Made by a program: the position numbers and the translations under genes
DNA from: Anastatus disparis
Lineage: Eukaryota; Arthropoda; Insecta; Hymenoptera; Eupelmidae
Assembly: GCA_017163975.1 (NCBI GenBank)
Contig: JAFFSR010000218.1
Location: forward strand, 7,443,501-7,507,500
DNA: 64,000 nt
Direction: 5' to 3'
Notes under the pieces: model-generated
What the model saw: the letters and a program-made list of their open reading frames with translations, nothing else
Told to the model about the DNA's origin: nothing
Database searches by the model: none
Part shown: piece by piece, positions 43,934 to 60,758 of the stretch
Position numbering within the stretch: position 1 is the first letter of the stretch
How the letters are laid out: the number at the start of each line of letters is the position of its first letter

Positions 43934-46647
43934 AGAACATAAAATCAGTGGACTTTATTGAAGTCATTGATAATTGTGAAGTGTGTAAAATAGCAAAAAT
44001 TAAAAGACTCCCATTTAAGTCAGTAAGGCAGAGAGCGTCCAGACCGCTGGAGATAATACACAGCGATGTTATAGGACCTATAAGCCCTGCAACGTATCCT
44101 AAAGGATATAGATTCATTGGAGTATTTATCGATGACTACTCACGAGTAGCTATGGCCTACCCAATGAAACATAAAAGTGAAATTGGACATTGTCTGGAAT
44201 CATTTGTGAAATCATCCAGAAATATATTAGGAAAGGATGAAAAGATATGTTATCTGAGGTGTGATCAAGCCAAAGAATACATTGGTGGTTACACTAAAAC
44301 TGTGCTTGATTCCTGGGGTGCTGAATTACAGCTGGCATGCCCAGACACACCGGCACATAATGGTGTAGCAGAACGTTACAATCAGACAATTATTAATAAA
44401 ACTCGAGCGTATGCTTACGACTCAAAACTACCCGAGAACATGTGGGATCTAGCAGTAAGTGCTGCAGCTTATGCATATAATAGGACTCCACATGCAGCTA
44501 ATGAAATGATTCCTCCATTGCAAAAGTTCTCACCAAATTATAAGTTCGACATCACTCAACTTAGGAGATTTGGATGTCTAGCGTACATTAAAGTTCAGAG
44601 AAAAACAGGACCAAAATTCAGATATGTTGGTAGACGAGTGATTCTCATAGGCTACACTAGAACTGGTTACTTGTTTTTGAAACCTGAAGATGGCAAATTT
44701 TACGAAAGTCGTGATGTACGATTTAATGAAAGGCTTGTCTATGGGGATAAGTATGGTAAAGACAGCGTCAAAGGCTGGGTAAATGATTCAGAAACGATAA
44801 ATAAAGAGACGTGGCTTGTTGAATACGAGAAAGAAAGTGAAGAAAAGGTGACTTCAGATTCGGAGGGAGTGCCTAAGAGAAAAAGAGGACGTCCTAGAAA
44901 GGTACCAGAGGATGTCAGTGTGACTCCTCAACAACCTTGTACATCTGACGAAGTCTTCTCTGGTTTTGTTCATGCCCTAAGCGCAGGAACAGAGTTAGAT
45001 TGCGAAGAGACGAAAAGGAGAATAGTTGATGAAAAATGTCATGCTCTTCTCGCAGAAATCAACAATGACCCGAAAACTTACAAGGAAGCTATGTCTGGAC
45101 CAGATAAAGAACAATGGGCCAAAGCTGTACATGCTGAATTAGAAGCCATGAGACGTAATGACGTTTGGCACCTAACAGAAAGACCCAGGATGTTGAAAGA
45201 CGGGAAATTACCTAATATCATAGACTCCAGATGGGTGTTTAAGAGCAAACACGATGAGTTAAAGCAAAAGGTGTACAAAGCTCGTCTTGTCATTCGAGGT
45301 TTCAAGGACCTGAATGAGTATGACCTTAAAGAAACTTACGCTCCTGTGTCTAGACTGCCTCTTGTAAGATCTCTTCTGGCAATATCTAACAAACTAGACT
45401 TAGATATTCAACAACTGGACGTCAAAACAGCTTTCTTGAATGGTAATCTGGAAGAAGAAATTTATATGGAAATTCCAGACGGAGTTTTTCTGGAAAAGGA
45501 GAAACCTAAACAGTTGGTTTGTAAATTGCAAAAGGCTTTGTATGGATTGCGAATAAGCCCTAAGAAGTGGAACGATAAGTTCACAAGCGTAGCGCTGGAA
45601 ACAGGCTTAGAAAAGAATTTAATTGATCCATGCTTATTTACCTGGAAAAATGAAACATCCGTGGTTTATTTACTGCTTTATGTTGATGACATTTTGCTAG
45701 CAGGAAATAACTCAGGTAAAATGAAGCAAATCAAAGCTAAGTTAATGAAAGAATTTGAAATGAAAGATTTAGGTGAACCTAAAGAGTTCCTTGGAATAAG
45801 AATTGAGAGAGATCGGGAGAACAAAATTCTCAAATTAGATCAAGAAAAATTTATTGATAAAATCTTAGGAAAATTCCTAGAAGGAAACAAGTATTCACAA
45901 CGAACACCAATGGTGTCAAATCAAACTCGTAATCGAGAGAGACTAAACAGAGAGGAGACTGAATCAAGCTCAGATGCTCTCCTTAACAACTATCCTTATA
46001 GAGAGAGTGTAGGGTCGTTACTGTATGTTAGTAATGCGACAAGACCAGACATAACGTATGCCGTGAATGTGCTGAGTCGCCATCAGTTAAACCCAAAACT
46101 TAACGAATGGAAAATGGTGCAAAGAGTATTAAGATATCTGCTTGGCACTAAAACTAAAACTCTGACATACAAAGGCAAATCTGAAGAATTGCAAGCATAT
46201 GCAGATGCTAGCTTTTCTGATTGCAAAAATTCACAAACCACCTGTGGCTACGTTATTCAGTTATTTGGAGACACTGTAGAATGGCGAACTCAAAAACAGC
46301 CCCGAGTAGCCTTGTCTACATGTCAGGCTGAGTATGTCACGATGAGTGCTGCTTGCCAAGCACTGTTGGCGGTAAGCCAGTCAATTAGGCTGATGTTGGA
46401 CAAAGAATGGTATCCCATGAACTTGTATGGTGATAGTAAATCGGCTATATCTTGTGCAAAGTCAGATGGGAATAACAAATTAAGGCATATGATAGAAAGA
46501 AAAGAACACTACGTTAAAGAGTGTGTTAATTCAAATCTTGTCAAATTGATATGGGTTCCCTCTAATAAACAGATTGCTGATATCTTTACGAAAGCTCTGA
46601 CTTTTGAAAACCATCAATATCTATGTGATCTAATTCTTAATAACTAA
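43918..46647 (+). CDS. Copia integrase, reverse transcriptase and RNase H
   Basis: 909 codons, intact. Integrase: CEVCKIAK completes the zinc finger; catalytic acidic residues in HSDVIGPI and DQAKEYIGG and the HNGVAERYN glutamate. Reverse transcriptase: DSRWVFKSKHD, LDVKTAFLNG, and catalytic YVDD at residue 588. RNase H: YADASFSDCKNS at about 761, STCQAEY at about 799, and the C-terminal IADIFTKAL. Its offset from the previous frame is one base at an A run (near 43914). Codon composition is less AT-rich than the receptors. Confidence 0.95.
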   Translation: MYPDLKNIKSVDFIEVIDNCEVCKIAKIKRLPFKSVRQRASRPLEIIHSDVIGPISPATYPKGYRFIGVFIDDYSRVAMAYPMKHKSEIGHCLESFVKSSRNILGKDEKICYLRCDQAKEYIGGYTKTVLDSWGAELQLACPDTPAHNGVAERYNQTIINKTRAYAYDSKLPENMWDLAVSAAAYAYNRTPHAANEMIPPLQKFSPNYKFDITQLRRFGCLAYIKVQRKTGPKFRYVGRRVILIGYTRTGYLFLKPEDGKFYESRDVRFNERLVYGDKYGKDSVKGWVNDSETINKETWLVEYEKESEEKVTSDSEGVPKRKRGRPRKVPEDVSVTPQQPCTSDEVFSGFVHALSAGTELDCEETKRRIVDEKCHALLAEINNDPKTYKEAMSGPDKEQWAKAVHAELEAMRRNDVWHLTERPRMLKDGKLPNIIDSRWVFKSKHDELKQKVYKARLVIRGFKDLNEYDLKETYAPVSRLPLVRSLLAISNKLDLDIQQLDVKTAFLNGNLEEEIYMEIPDGVFLEKEKPKQLVCKLQKALYGLRISPKKWNDKFTSVALETGLEKNLIDPCLFTWKNETSVVYLLLYVDDILLAGNNSGKMKQIKAKLMKEFEMKDLGEPKEFLGIRIERDRENKILKLDQEKFIDKILGKFLEGNKYSQRTPMVSNQTRNRERLNREETESSSDALLNNYPYRESVGSLLYVSNATRPDITYAVNVLSRHQLNPKLNEWKMVQRVLRYLLGTKTKTLTYKGKSEELQAYADASFSDCKNSQTTCGYVIQLFGDTVEWRTQKQPRVALSTCQAEYVTMSAACQALLAVSQSIRLMLDKEWYPMNLYGDSKSAISCAKSDGNNKLRHMIERKEHYVKECVNSNLVKLIWVPSNKQIADIFTKALTFENHQYLCDLILNN

Positions 46648-46819
46648 TGAGTATTTCTTCTGTTATAGGAAAATGATTTCAATTTGCAGGGAGAGCGAGA
46701 GACTAAGACTGGAGCCAAAGAGATAACCAAGTCTAGATTTACTTAATAGACTATGTCTGATTAATGTACAAAAGTTTCAGTATTAATAAGTTTAAATAAA
46801 AAAGAAAGCTCCGACATAA

Positions 46820-46829
46820 CGGGAGGGAG
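46820..46829 (+). other. Copia polypurine tract
   Basis: CGGGAGGGAG lies immediately before the 3' LTR, where plus-strand synthesis starts in LTR elements. Confidence 0.8.
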
Positions 46830-47062
46830 TGTTAAAATATAGCATATATATGTATGTAGATATAGGCGTGATGCCTCCGCTCCCTACTCTTTATATTTCT
46901 ACCCCTACTCTCTCGTTCTCTTTTACTTGACGGCGCTACGCGCTCACTCTTGTTCTGTATTTCGTACAGTAAGGACGCGCTTAATACTTTCTTACTAAAT
47001 AAAGATTACTCACTGGACAATTCAACCTGCGTTTTGTTTAATTTATTTCACAAACCCTAACA
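46830..47062 (+). repeat. Copia 3' LTR
   Basis: 233 bp, matching the 5' LTR; followed by the second ATTTT. Confidence 0.95.
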
Positions 47063-47067
47063 ATTTT

Positions 47068-47503
47068 CAATCAATAAAAATTATCAATCATTTATTGATT
47101 TATTTTCATAATATTGGCAAAAAAATAGGAGTCCTTTTTCAAAATTTTATATAAATTCATTTAAATTTTTAAATACAATTTTTGTATAAAATAAACAAAA
47201 TCGAACGTAAACTAAGATGGCTAAAAATGTTATTAAAAATACACTTATAATGTACATGTAAAATTTTAAAATTTCTTAATTTAGGGCATACATACGCTCT
47301 GCTATATCGGCCGAATTTCGAGAATCAAAGAATTCATTTTGTAAAAACACTAAGCTTCAGAATGAATTTTCCTTTTACAGGCCACTTTATTTTAAGATAA
47401 CAAAGGGCAGAAAATAGAAAAACCTAAGAAAAATAGTGAGCTTTTAGAAGTCGAAAAATTTTTTTCTGAATTTCTGAGGTTTTTGTATTTTTCGTTCTTT
47501 ATT

Positions 47504-47546
<43 letters not shown>

Positions 47547-48004
47547 TTCATACGAGAGTTTTCAAATGTTTTACCTTTGAAATTAGCGGTTACGTCGACA
47601 ATTATTTTCTGCGTGTTATATATTCAATGTAATAGGCTCATTCAGGTGTCATTCATTAATAAAAAAAAATAATTTTAATTATAGATAATGTTACAGGTAG
47701 ATTTTTATTTTATTTTTCCTATGTATTTAGAACTTTATAATAATAGAAAAATTAACAACAAACTGTTTATGATTCTGTAACTCCTTGTATTATTATAGCT
47801 AATACTCTTGAAAAACGAAAAGTTTCTGCGAAGGCATGTTTTTGCCAATTTTATTTTCAATATCTTTAAGGCTTTTGTTTATAGTTTAATTTGCAATTGT
47901 AAAATATTAATGTACATGGCATAAATCAAATAAAACTTTTCTAAAAAAATATAAATAGTAATTTCTATATAAAATAAAATATTTCCTACTCTCTAAATAT
48001 GATC
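47068..48004. other. Left arm U: non-coding, (TA)n tract
   Basis: AT-rich, no gene seen. (TA)n at about 47507-47540, about 34 bp; the mirror tract at 61223-61279 is about 57 bp, the main length difference between arms. Confidence 0.6.
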
Positions 48005-48537
48005 CAGTGAAATTTCACTGAATTCAAGTGAAGATGGCTTTACTGGGGTTCAGTGAAATTTGACTGAATGGAATAGTGAAATATTCACACTGAAAGAACT
48101 TTTCGTATGCTGTATGCCAAAGCGTGAGGGCGCAGTATACTACAAGTTTACGGGAGACAGAAAAACAAATGTTGGCGTTTTAAAAGCCAACCGATATCAG
48201 CCAGCCGTGCGCGCGCAACTCATAAGTAACTTTTGGCATTCAAAACGCCAACATATGTATTACTGTTCGCCGCTGAGTATGAGCGGACTGTATACCTCCC
48301 CTCTTGGTTGGCAGTTCGCTAAGACATCTATCCGTGCACTGAAATATCCATATTTTCATTGAAATTCATTGAAATATCTTCTGATTATGAAGTGAAATTT
48401 CCTCGCTGATTTCAAATAGTGGATATTTCACTGAAATTTCATTGAAATTTTAGCTGAGCTTTAAGTGCAGCGATTTTCACAGATCCATTCAGTGGGAGTC
48501 CACTGAATTATCACGTGAAATTCACCACGTGAAATAG
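48005..48537. mobile_element. MITE-like element with TTTCACTGAA repeats (left arm)
   Basis: The ends are dense in CAGTGAAATTTCACTGAA-type short palindromes, including GTGAAATTCACCACGTGAAA on the right. Inside is a smaller inverted repeat (TGTTGGCGTTTTAAAAGCC at about 48171 and GGCATTCAAAACGCCAACA at about 48235). The 100-codon frame at 48060 crosses these repeats and matches nothing I know. Boundaries approximate. Confidence 0.5.
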
Positions 48538-50034
48538 TAATTTTACAATAAAATTTTTCTATGTGTAACTTTTATCGTAATAATGATGCAAAGAATCAAT
48601 AACGTTATTTACATTTTTTAATTTTAGTTATTAATCAATTTATGAAAATTAAAAGTCTCACGTTTGTCCATAATAGTTTCATAAACATTATTAATTTACA
48701 TATTTTTTTATTTTTTGTCGATCTCATTAATGTAAAAAAGAAATTATGTATACGTTTTAATCAAAGATACCATTTTAAATAAAAACATAGATTTATGAAC
48801 TAATTCATGAAATTTTGTTTTCAATGGTTTTTAAATTTCTCTATAGATTAAAAATTTTTGAGTGTATTATAAATTATCTTTGAAAAGAATCTTAAAAATA
48901 AATTAGAATTGAGGCATTTTAAATAAACTTTCATTTTCAAATATTGTACAGTAAAAAGGTTGCTCGATTTTAATTAATAATTTTTTTAACATCTTTTATC
49001 TAACACACTTTTAAGTGAATATTTTACTAAAAAGTAAAACTAAATAATTTGATTTTTCGTGTAGTATTTGCATAGACTTGAAAATAAAGAAAGTATTACA
49101 GTTTCTAATTATCAAAACTTTCCTCTAGATATTGAATTATTAGGTAACATTTTATAAAAGATTTAAGAGAAAAAGTTCATAAATTTATTGTATGTTAAAT
49201 TTGAATTTCTCATTTCCATAATTATCTATAAGACAAGAAAATATGCTTTTTATTAAATTTAATATATTTAATTTTCATCTATATTGTATATATAAGAATA
49301 TTTTTTATAAAAAGGATAATGAAATAAATTAATGAAAATGGTTATTTTAACTTGAATATATATATTTTATTTTATATATATAATTTGACAGATTGTTATC
49401 TGGGCCACTAAAATATTTTTAAATCTAATTTTATACCAAATGACTTACAATTCATGCATAACTGGATAAGATCAACTGATTTAAATTATATGATCAATAT
49501 ATTTTTAAATCCGCAACACATTCACCAAAGTTTTATATATTTTTACAATTAAAAATACATGGAACGCAGTTAGTCTAAAATGTTTAAATAAAAATGCATG
49601 TCAAATTATAATACATAATACAAATTATACTAAGATGTAATTAATTATAGGATATAAAATATTACAAAATTCTATACTGTTCCCATGATTTATGTTACAT
49701 TTTACAATAAAGAATAGAACCTATTGTTTATGTATAAGTTTACAAAATTATATACGCAGAATATTTAGTGATAAAAACATTGACTTTCGTACTTTAATGT
49801 TACATGATAAAATTTCAATATTTCATTATCGTCTTATTAAAATCATAATTTATTTTAGTTTTGAAATAAGGGATTTTTAAGACTGATAAACATTACAAAA
49901 TTATGGTCACTTAGGTGTCATAAAAATTACTAAAACCTACGATAATTAGGAGTCAAGGTGTATTTTTTCTTGTACCTTATATATTGATTGCTACCAAGAT
50001 AAAAACTATTATTATGAAATTATGCATTAGATAC
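48538..50034. other. Left arm U: AT-rich non-coding
   Basis: No supported gene on either strand; very AT-rich. Mirrored at 58726-60225. Confidence 0.5.
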
Positions 50035-50500
50035 TAGGGGTATGCAAATAGCTCGAACTACGAGTAACTCGAACAAATTACTCGACTCGACGAGATCAAG
50101 TCGAGTCGAGTATTAACTCGAAATTTCCGAGTTACTTGAATGACTCGAGCAACTCGAACAACTAGATTATATTATTCTGTGGCAATTAGTTCTTTTTATA
50201 CGAAAAAAAATTATTTTTTCACTCTTTTGATCATTAACTTGCTGTGAGTTCTGTCTATCCGTCTACTCAGAAGGAATATTGGAATAACTTTTAAACTAAC
50301 TTCAAGTCGAGTCGAGTATTAAACTCGAACTTTTCGAGTTACTCGAATCTACCGAATAACTCGAGCCATCCGAGTAACACGAATTACTCGAGTAATTCAA
50401 TTTTTTCGAGTAGTTCGTATTTGTTCGATAACTCGACCCGAACTCGAAGAAAAACTCGACTTGACTCGAAATCGACTATTCGAGTATTTGCACACTCCTA
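50035..50500. mobile_element. hAT-type MITE (left arm)
   Basis: Ends TAGGGGTATGCAAATA and, reversed, TAGGAGTGTGCAAATA, flanked by an 8-bp duplication TTAGATAC (50027-50034, 50501-50508). These match the TAGGGGTGTGCAAATA-type ends and 8-bp targets of hAT elements. The body is packed with CTCGA/TCGAG words (ACTCGACTCGACGAG). 466 bp, non-coding. Confidence 0.9.
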
Positions 50501-50692
50501 TTAGATACGACATGTTTAATAATGTATCGGAATAACTTTGCTGCAATCGACGCATGTTATAAATAATGTACATGATTTATCTTTGTATAACTTAAGATCA
50601 CCATGTTTTATAGTGCCAAGGTCAGTGGAACTTTTGAAATACAGCTTCTAGTTCGTTATAAAAATCGTTTAGTTGTTTAACTTGGTCAATTA

Positions 50693-52825
<2,133 letters not shown>

Positions 52826-53817
52826 TCTAACTGAAACACTCTTGAAATATTTTGTAAGTTTATAATAAACTTTTTTTGAAAAAAAAATGTTTTCTATTTA
52901 CTTTACTCCGATTTTAACTAATTATACGTGGAATGTAAAAGTCACAAAGTAAAATTTTATAATAAAGTTGCTAAAAGCTTAGAGTAAACTAGTTACTTGA
53001 TGTTGCCTGAAGTGAATTCAGAAACAGAATGATGAATTAGACTTGAACTCGAAAATTTATATGAAAATATGCAGGTATATTTTCAGTATTTCTAAATCTT
53101 TTTTCTCTTCATTTATTCAATAGATAATCCGTATAATATGGATATCAAATAATTCTCGCCACTCCCCTATTTTATACCATGATTTCTATATTTTAAGGGT
53201 TAATCCCTAATAAAAGTTAATAGAGGATTATTACAGGTAAAATTTTTCGTTTAATACAATTATCTTATTTATTTTAGTATTGTCTTCAATCTAGTAAGAA
53301 TGAATTGTGCATAAATTTTATAATTATATAAAAAATTATTTATATCTTTTTGATTTCACTGATATATATTTTTTGATTGCTTATTATCAATAAAACTAAA
53401 ATAAGATACATGCTTAAACTTATAAATATGTTACTGTACATAATTTTAGAAAATTTTGATGCTAATCTTTATTTACACATCCATAAAATATTTACATAAA
53501 ACTAACCAAATTCTTGCCTAAGTTCTCAAATAATTATTTAAGGTTTTCATCGTTAATTAATTTTTGGGATTATTATTCAGATGATTCAGATCTTATAATT
53601 TAACTTTGGAATTGAAAATTAAAAGATAAATTTTCAAGTTGGATGTTAATAAGCTACTATAATTTTCAAAATTGTAGAGAATATATGGATGTTTTTGGTT
53701 TTTTATTTTTGCAGATGGATAAGCATCAGCAACAGTTGATGTTGCAAAGTGATGCCTTTTGTGTATTAGTTTTTATTTTGAACTCACCTTGGCACAATTT
53801 TTTTATCGAGATAGTAC
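52826..53817. other. Left arm U: IMPDH upstream region
   Basis: AT-rich 5' region of the IMPDH copy, mirrored at 54945-55933. Nothing else recognised. Ends GATAGTAC at element E2. Confidence 0.5.
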
Positions 53818-54944
53818 CCCTACTGAAAAAAATCTTGTGGTAACCACATGACATACTATATGGTTTTCACATGGTTGCCACATGATTACCACATGTTTAC
53901 CACATGGTTACTACATATTATTTTGACGGGGTGATCATGTGGTAACCATGTGGTGACCATGTGAAAACCATGTGAGTAAGAAAAAAATAGTTTAAAAAAA
54001 TATGCAAAATTTATTATTTCACGTAATAAATACTCACCTGCTGTCAAAATCAGCAAACTAAAGAAAATTTTTATGAAAATATAAATATTATTGATTATTA
54101 TATAATTAAATTTAATATAAATATTTTTATATAATTAAATTTATTTGCGTTTTTCATTGCAACCACAAAAATATCTCTGTTCACTGAATAGAATAGAACG
54201 TGAGAAAGCAGGCCGAATGATCATCGTTTTAGACAAAATTAAACTGTTTATAAGCTCTAAAGTCTTTTATTCTTTTCGTGCGCGTTCGCTTGCCATAAGA
54301 AAGTCAATACATAAAAAGAGTGGTAGCCCCCTAGTGGTTAGTTATTGAATATGAATATACACATGTATATAATAGTACTGGTGATTAACCGTTAGGGGAT
54401 GCTCCGCTTTCTACCTATTGACTTTCTTATGGCAAGCGAACCGCGCCCGAAAAGAATAAAAGACTTTAGAGCTTATAAACAGTTTAATTTTGTCTAAAAC
54501 GACGATCATTCGGCCTGCTTTCTCACGTTCTATTCTATTCAATGAACAGAGATGTTTTTCTGGTTGCAATGAAAAACGCAAATAAATTTAATTATATAAA
54601 AATATTTATAATAAATTTAATTATATAAAAATATTTATAATAAATTTAATTATATAATAATCAATAATATTTATATTTTCATAAAAATTTTCTTTAGTTT
54701 GCTGATTTTGACAGCAGGTGAGTATTTATTACGTAAAATAATAAATTTTGCATATTTTTTTTAATATTTTTTCATTACTCACAGTTTTTCACATGGTCAC
54801 CACATGGTTTACATGGTTACCACATGATCACCCCGTCAAAATAATATGTGGTAACCATGTGGTAAACATGTGGTAATCATGTGGCAACCATGTGAAAACC
54901 ATATAGTATGTCATGTGGTTACCACAAGATTTTTTTCAGTAGGG
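53818..54944 (+). mobile_element. Element E, copy 2 (centre of the inverted pair)
   Basis: 1127 bp, same ends and inverted halves as E1 and E3, oriented like E3. Its flanks are mirror images: GATAGTAC before and GTACTATC after, so it stands at the junction of the two arms. The axis of symmetry falls in its centre at about 54380. Confidence 0.88.
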
Positions 54945-55933
54945 GTACTATCTCGATAAAAAAATTGTGCCAAGGTGAGTTCAAAATAAAAACTAATACA
55001 CAAAAGGCATCACTTTGCAACATCAACTGTTGCTGATGCTTATCCATCTGCAAAAATAAAAACCAAAAACATCCATATATTCTCTACAATTTTGAAAATT
55101 ATAGTAGCTTATTAACATCCAACTTGAAAATTTATCTTTTAATTTTCAATTCCAAAGTTAAATTATAAGATCTGAATCATCTGAATAATAATCCCAAAAA
55201 TTAATTAACGATGAAAACCTTAAATAATTATTTGAGAACTTAGGCAAGAATTTGGTTAGTTTTATGTAAATATTTTATGGATGTGTAAATAAAGATTAGC
55301 ATCAAAATTTTCTAAAATTATGTACAGTAACATATTTATAAGTTTAAGCATGTATCTTATTTTAGTTTTATTGATAATAAGCAATCAAAAATATATATCA
55401 GTGAAATCAAAAAGATATAAATAATTTTTTATATAATTATAAAATTTATGCACAATTCATTCTTACTAGATTGAAGACAATACTAAAATAAATAAGATAA
55501 TTGTATTAAACGAAAAATTTTACCTGTAATAATCCTCTATTAACTTTTATTAGGGATTAACCCTTAAAATATAGAAATCATGGTATAAAATAGGGAGTGG
55601 CGAAATTATTTGATATCCATATTATACGGATTATCTATTGAATAAATGAAGAGAAAAAAAGATTTAGAAATACTGAAAATATACCTGCATATTTTCATAT
55701 AAATTTTCGAGTTCAAGTCTAATTCATCATTCTGTTTCTGAATTCACTTCAGGCAACATCAAGTAACTAGTTTACTCTAAGCTTTTAGCAACTTTATTAT
55801 AAAATTTTACTTTGTGACTTTTACATTCCACGTATAATTAGTTAAAATCGGAGTAAAGTAAATAGAAAACATTTTTTTTTCAAAAAAAGTTTATTATAAA
55901 CTTACAAAATATTTCAAGAGTGTTTCAGTTAGA
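54945..55933. other. Right arm U': IMPDH upstream region
   Basis: Reverse complement of 52826-53817 with small indels (for example around 55606 versus 53153). No other gene. Confidence 0.5.
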
Positions 55934-58067
<2,134 letters not shown>

Positions 58068-58259
58068 TAATTGACCAAGTTAAACAACTAAACGATTTTT
58101 ATAACGAACTAGAAGCTGTATTTCAAAAGTTCCACTGACCTTGGCACTATAAAACATGGTGATCTTAAGTTATACAAAGATAAATCATGTACATTATTTA
58201 TAACATGCGTCGATTGCAGCAAAGTTATTCCGATACATTATTAAACATGTCGTATCTAA

Positions 58260-58725
58260 TAGGAGTGTGCAAATACTCGAATAGTCGATTTCGAGTCAAG
58301 TCGAGTTTTTTCTTCGAGTTCGGGTCGAGTTATCGAACAAATACGAACTACTCGAAAAAATTGAATTACTCGAGTAATTCGTGTTACTCGGATGGCTCGA
58401 GTTATTCGGTAGATTCGAGTAACTCGAAAAGTTCGAGTTTAATACTCGACTCGACTTGAAGTTAGTTTAAAAGTTATTCCAATATTCCTTCTGAGTAGAC
58501 GGATAGACAGAACTCACAGCAAGTTAATGATCAAAAGAGTGAAAAAATAATTTTTTTCGTATAAAAAGAACTAATTGCCACAGAATAATATAATCTAGTT
58601 GTTCGAGTTGCTCGAGTCATTCAAGTAACTCGGAAATTTCGAGTTAATACTCGACTCGACTTGATCTCGTCGAGTCGAGTAATTTGTTCGAGTTACTTGT
58701 AGTTCGAGCTATTTGCATACCCCTA
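58260..58725. mobile_element. hAT-type MITE (right arm)
   Basis: Mirror of 50035-50500, also 466 bp, with the same 8-bp duplication (GTATCTAA at 58252-58259 and 58726-58733). It was therefore in U before the arms were duplicated. Confidence 0.9.
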
Positions 58726-60225
58726 GTATCTAATGCATAATTTCATAATAATAGTTTTTATCTTGGTAGCAATCAATATATAAGGTACAAGAAAAAATAC
58801 ACCTTGACTCCTAATTATCGTAGGTTTTAGTAATTTTTTATGACACCTAAGTGACCATAATTTTGTAATGTTTATCAGTCTTAAAAATCCCTTATTTCAA
58901 AACTAAAATAAATTATGATTTTAATAAGACGATAATGAAATATTGAAATTTTATCATGTAACATTAAAGTACGAAAGTCAATGTTTTTTATCACTAAATA
59001 TTCTGCGTATATAATTTTGTAAACTTATACATAAACAATAGGTTCTATTCTTTATTGTAAAATGTAACATAAATCATGGGAACAGTATAGAATTTTGTAA
59101 TATTTTATATCCTATAATTAATTACATCTTAGTATAATTTGTATTATGTATTATAATTTGACATGCATTTTTATTTAAACATTTTAGACTAACTGCGTTC
59201 CATGTATTTTTAATTGTAAAAATATATAAAACTTTTGGTGAATGTGTTGCGGATTTAAAAATATATTGATCATATAATTTAAATCAGTTGATCTTATCCA
59301 GTTATGCATGAATTGTAAGTCATTTGGTATAAAATTAGATTTAAAAATATTTTAGTGGCCCAGATAACAATCTGTCAAATTATATATATAAAATAAAATA
59401 TATATATTCAAGTTAAAATAACCATTTTCATTAATTTATTTCATTATCCTTTTATAAAAAAATATTCTTATATATACAATATAGATGAAAATTAAATATA
59501 TTAAATTTAATAAAAAGCATATTTTCTTGTCTTATAGATAATTATGGAAATGAGAAATTCAAATTTAACATACAATAAATTTATGAACTTTTTCTCTTAA
59601 ATCTTTTATAAAATGTTACCTAATAATTCAATATCTAGAGGAAAGTTTTGATAATTAGAAACTGTAATACTTTCTTTATTTTCAAGTCTATGCAAATACT
59701 ACACGAAAAATCAAATTATTTAGTTTTACTTTTTAGTAAAATATTCACTTAAAAGTGTGTTAGATAAAAGATGTTAAAAAAATTATTAATTAAAATCGAG
59801 CAACCTTTTTACTGTACAATATTTGAAAATGAAAGTTTATTTAAAATGCCTCAATTCTAATTTATTTTTAAGATTCTTTTCAAAGATAATTTATAATACA
59901 CTCAAAAATTTTTAATCTATAGAGAAATTTAAAAACCATTGAAAACAAAATTTCATGAATTAGTTCATAAATCTATGTTTTTATTTAAAATGGTATCTTT
60001 GATTAAAACGTATACATAATTTCTTTTTTACATTAATGAGATCGACAAAAAATAAAAAAATATGTAAATTAATAATGTTTATGAAACTATTATGGACAAA
60101 CGTGAGACTTTTAATTTTCATAAATTGATTAATAACTAAAATTAAAAAATGTAAATAACGTTATTGATTCTTTGCATCATTATTACGATAAAAGTTACAC
60201 ATAGAAAAATTTTATTGTAAAATTA
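58726..60225. other. Right arm U': AT-rich non-coding
   Basis: Reverse complement of 48538-50034; no gene seen. Confidence 0.5.
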
Positions 60226-60758
60226 CTATTTCACGTGGTGAATTTCACGTGATAATTCAGTGGACTCCCACTGAATGGATCTGTGAAAATCGCTGCACTT
60301 AAAGCTCAGCTAAAATTTCAATGAAATTTCAGTGAAATATCCACTATTTGAAATCAGCGAGGAAATTTCACTTCATAATCAGAAGATATTTCAATGAATT
60401 TCAATGAAAATATGGATATTTCAGTGCACGGATAGATGTCTTAGCGAACTGCCAACCAAGAGGGGAGGTATACAGTCCGCTCATACTCAGCGGCGAACAG
60501 TAATACATATGTTGGCGTTTTGAATGCCAAAAGTTACTTATGAGTTGCGCGCGCACGGCTGGCTGATATCGGTTGGCTTTTAAAACGCCAACATTTGTTT
60601 TTCTGTCTCCCGTAAACTTGTAGTATACTGCGCCCTCACGCTTTGGCATACAGCATACGAAAAGTTCTTTCAGTGTGAATATTTCACTATTCCATTCAGT
60701 CAAATTTCACTGAACCCCAGTAAAGCCATCTTCACTTGAATTCAGTGAAATTTCACTG
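60226..60758. mobile_element. MITE-like element with TTTCACTGAA repeats (right arm)
   Basis: Mirror copy of 48005-48537, including the nested GGCGTTTT inverted repeat. Confidence 0.5.

Larger units (their letters stand above)
38933..47062 (+). mobile_element. Ty1/copia LTR retrotransposon, complete structure, 8130 bp
   Basis: Two 233-bp LTRs, 5-bp target duplication ATTTT (38928-38932, 47063-47067), tRNA primer site right after the left LTR, polypurine tract before the right LTR, and the Copia domain order protease, integrase, reverse transcriptase, RNase H. The mirror site in the right arm (about 61720-61724) is empty, so insertion came after the arms were duplicated. Three frame breaks in the coding region suggest it is defective, or the sequence has small indel errors. 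Confidence 0.95.

Noticed and set aside
48060..48362. 100-codon frame in the MITE-like element as a gene
   Set aside because: It crosses repeat words and a nested hairpin; mirrored at 60401-60703 simply because the arms are copies.
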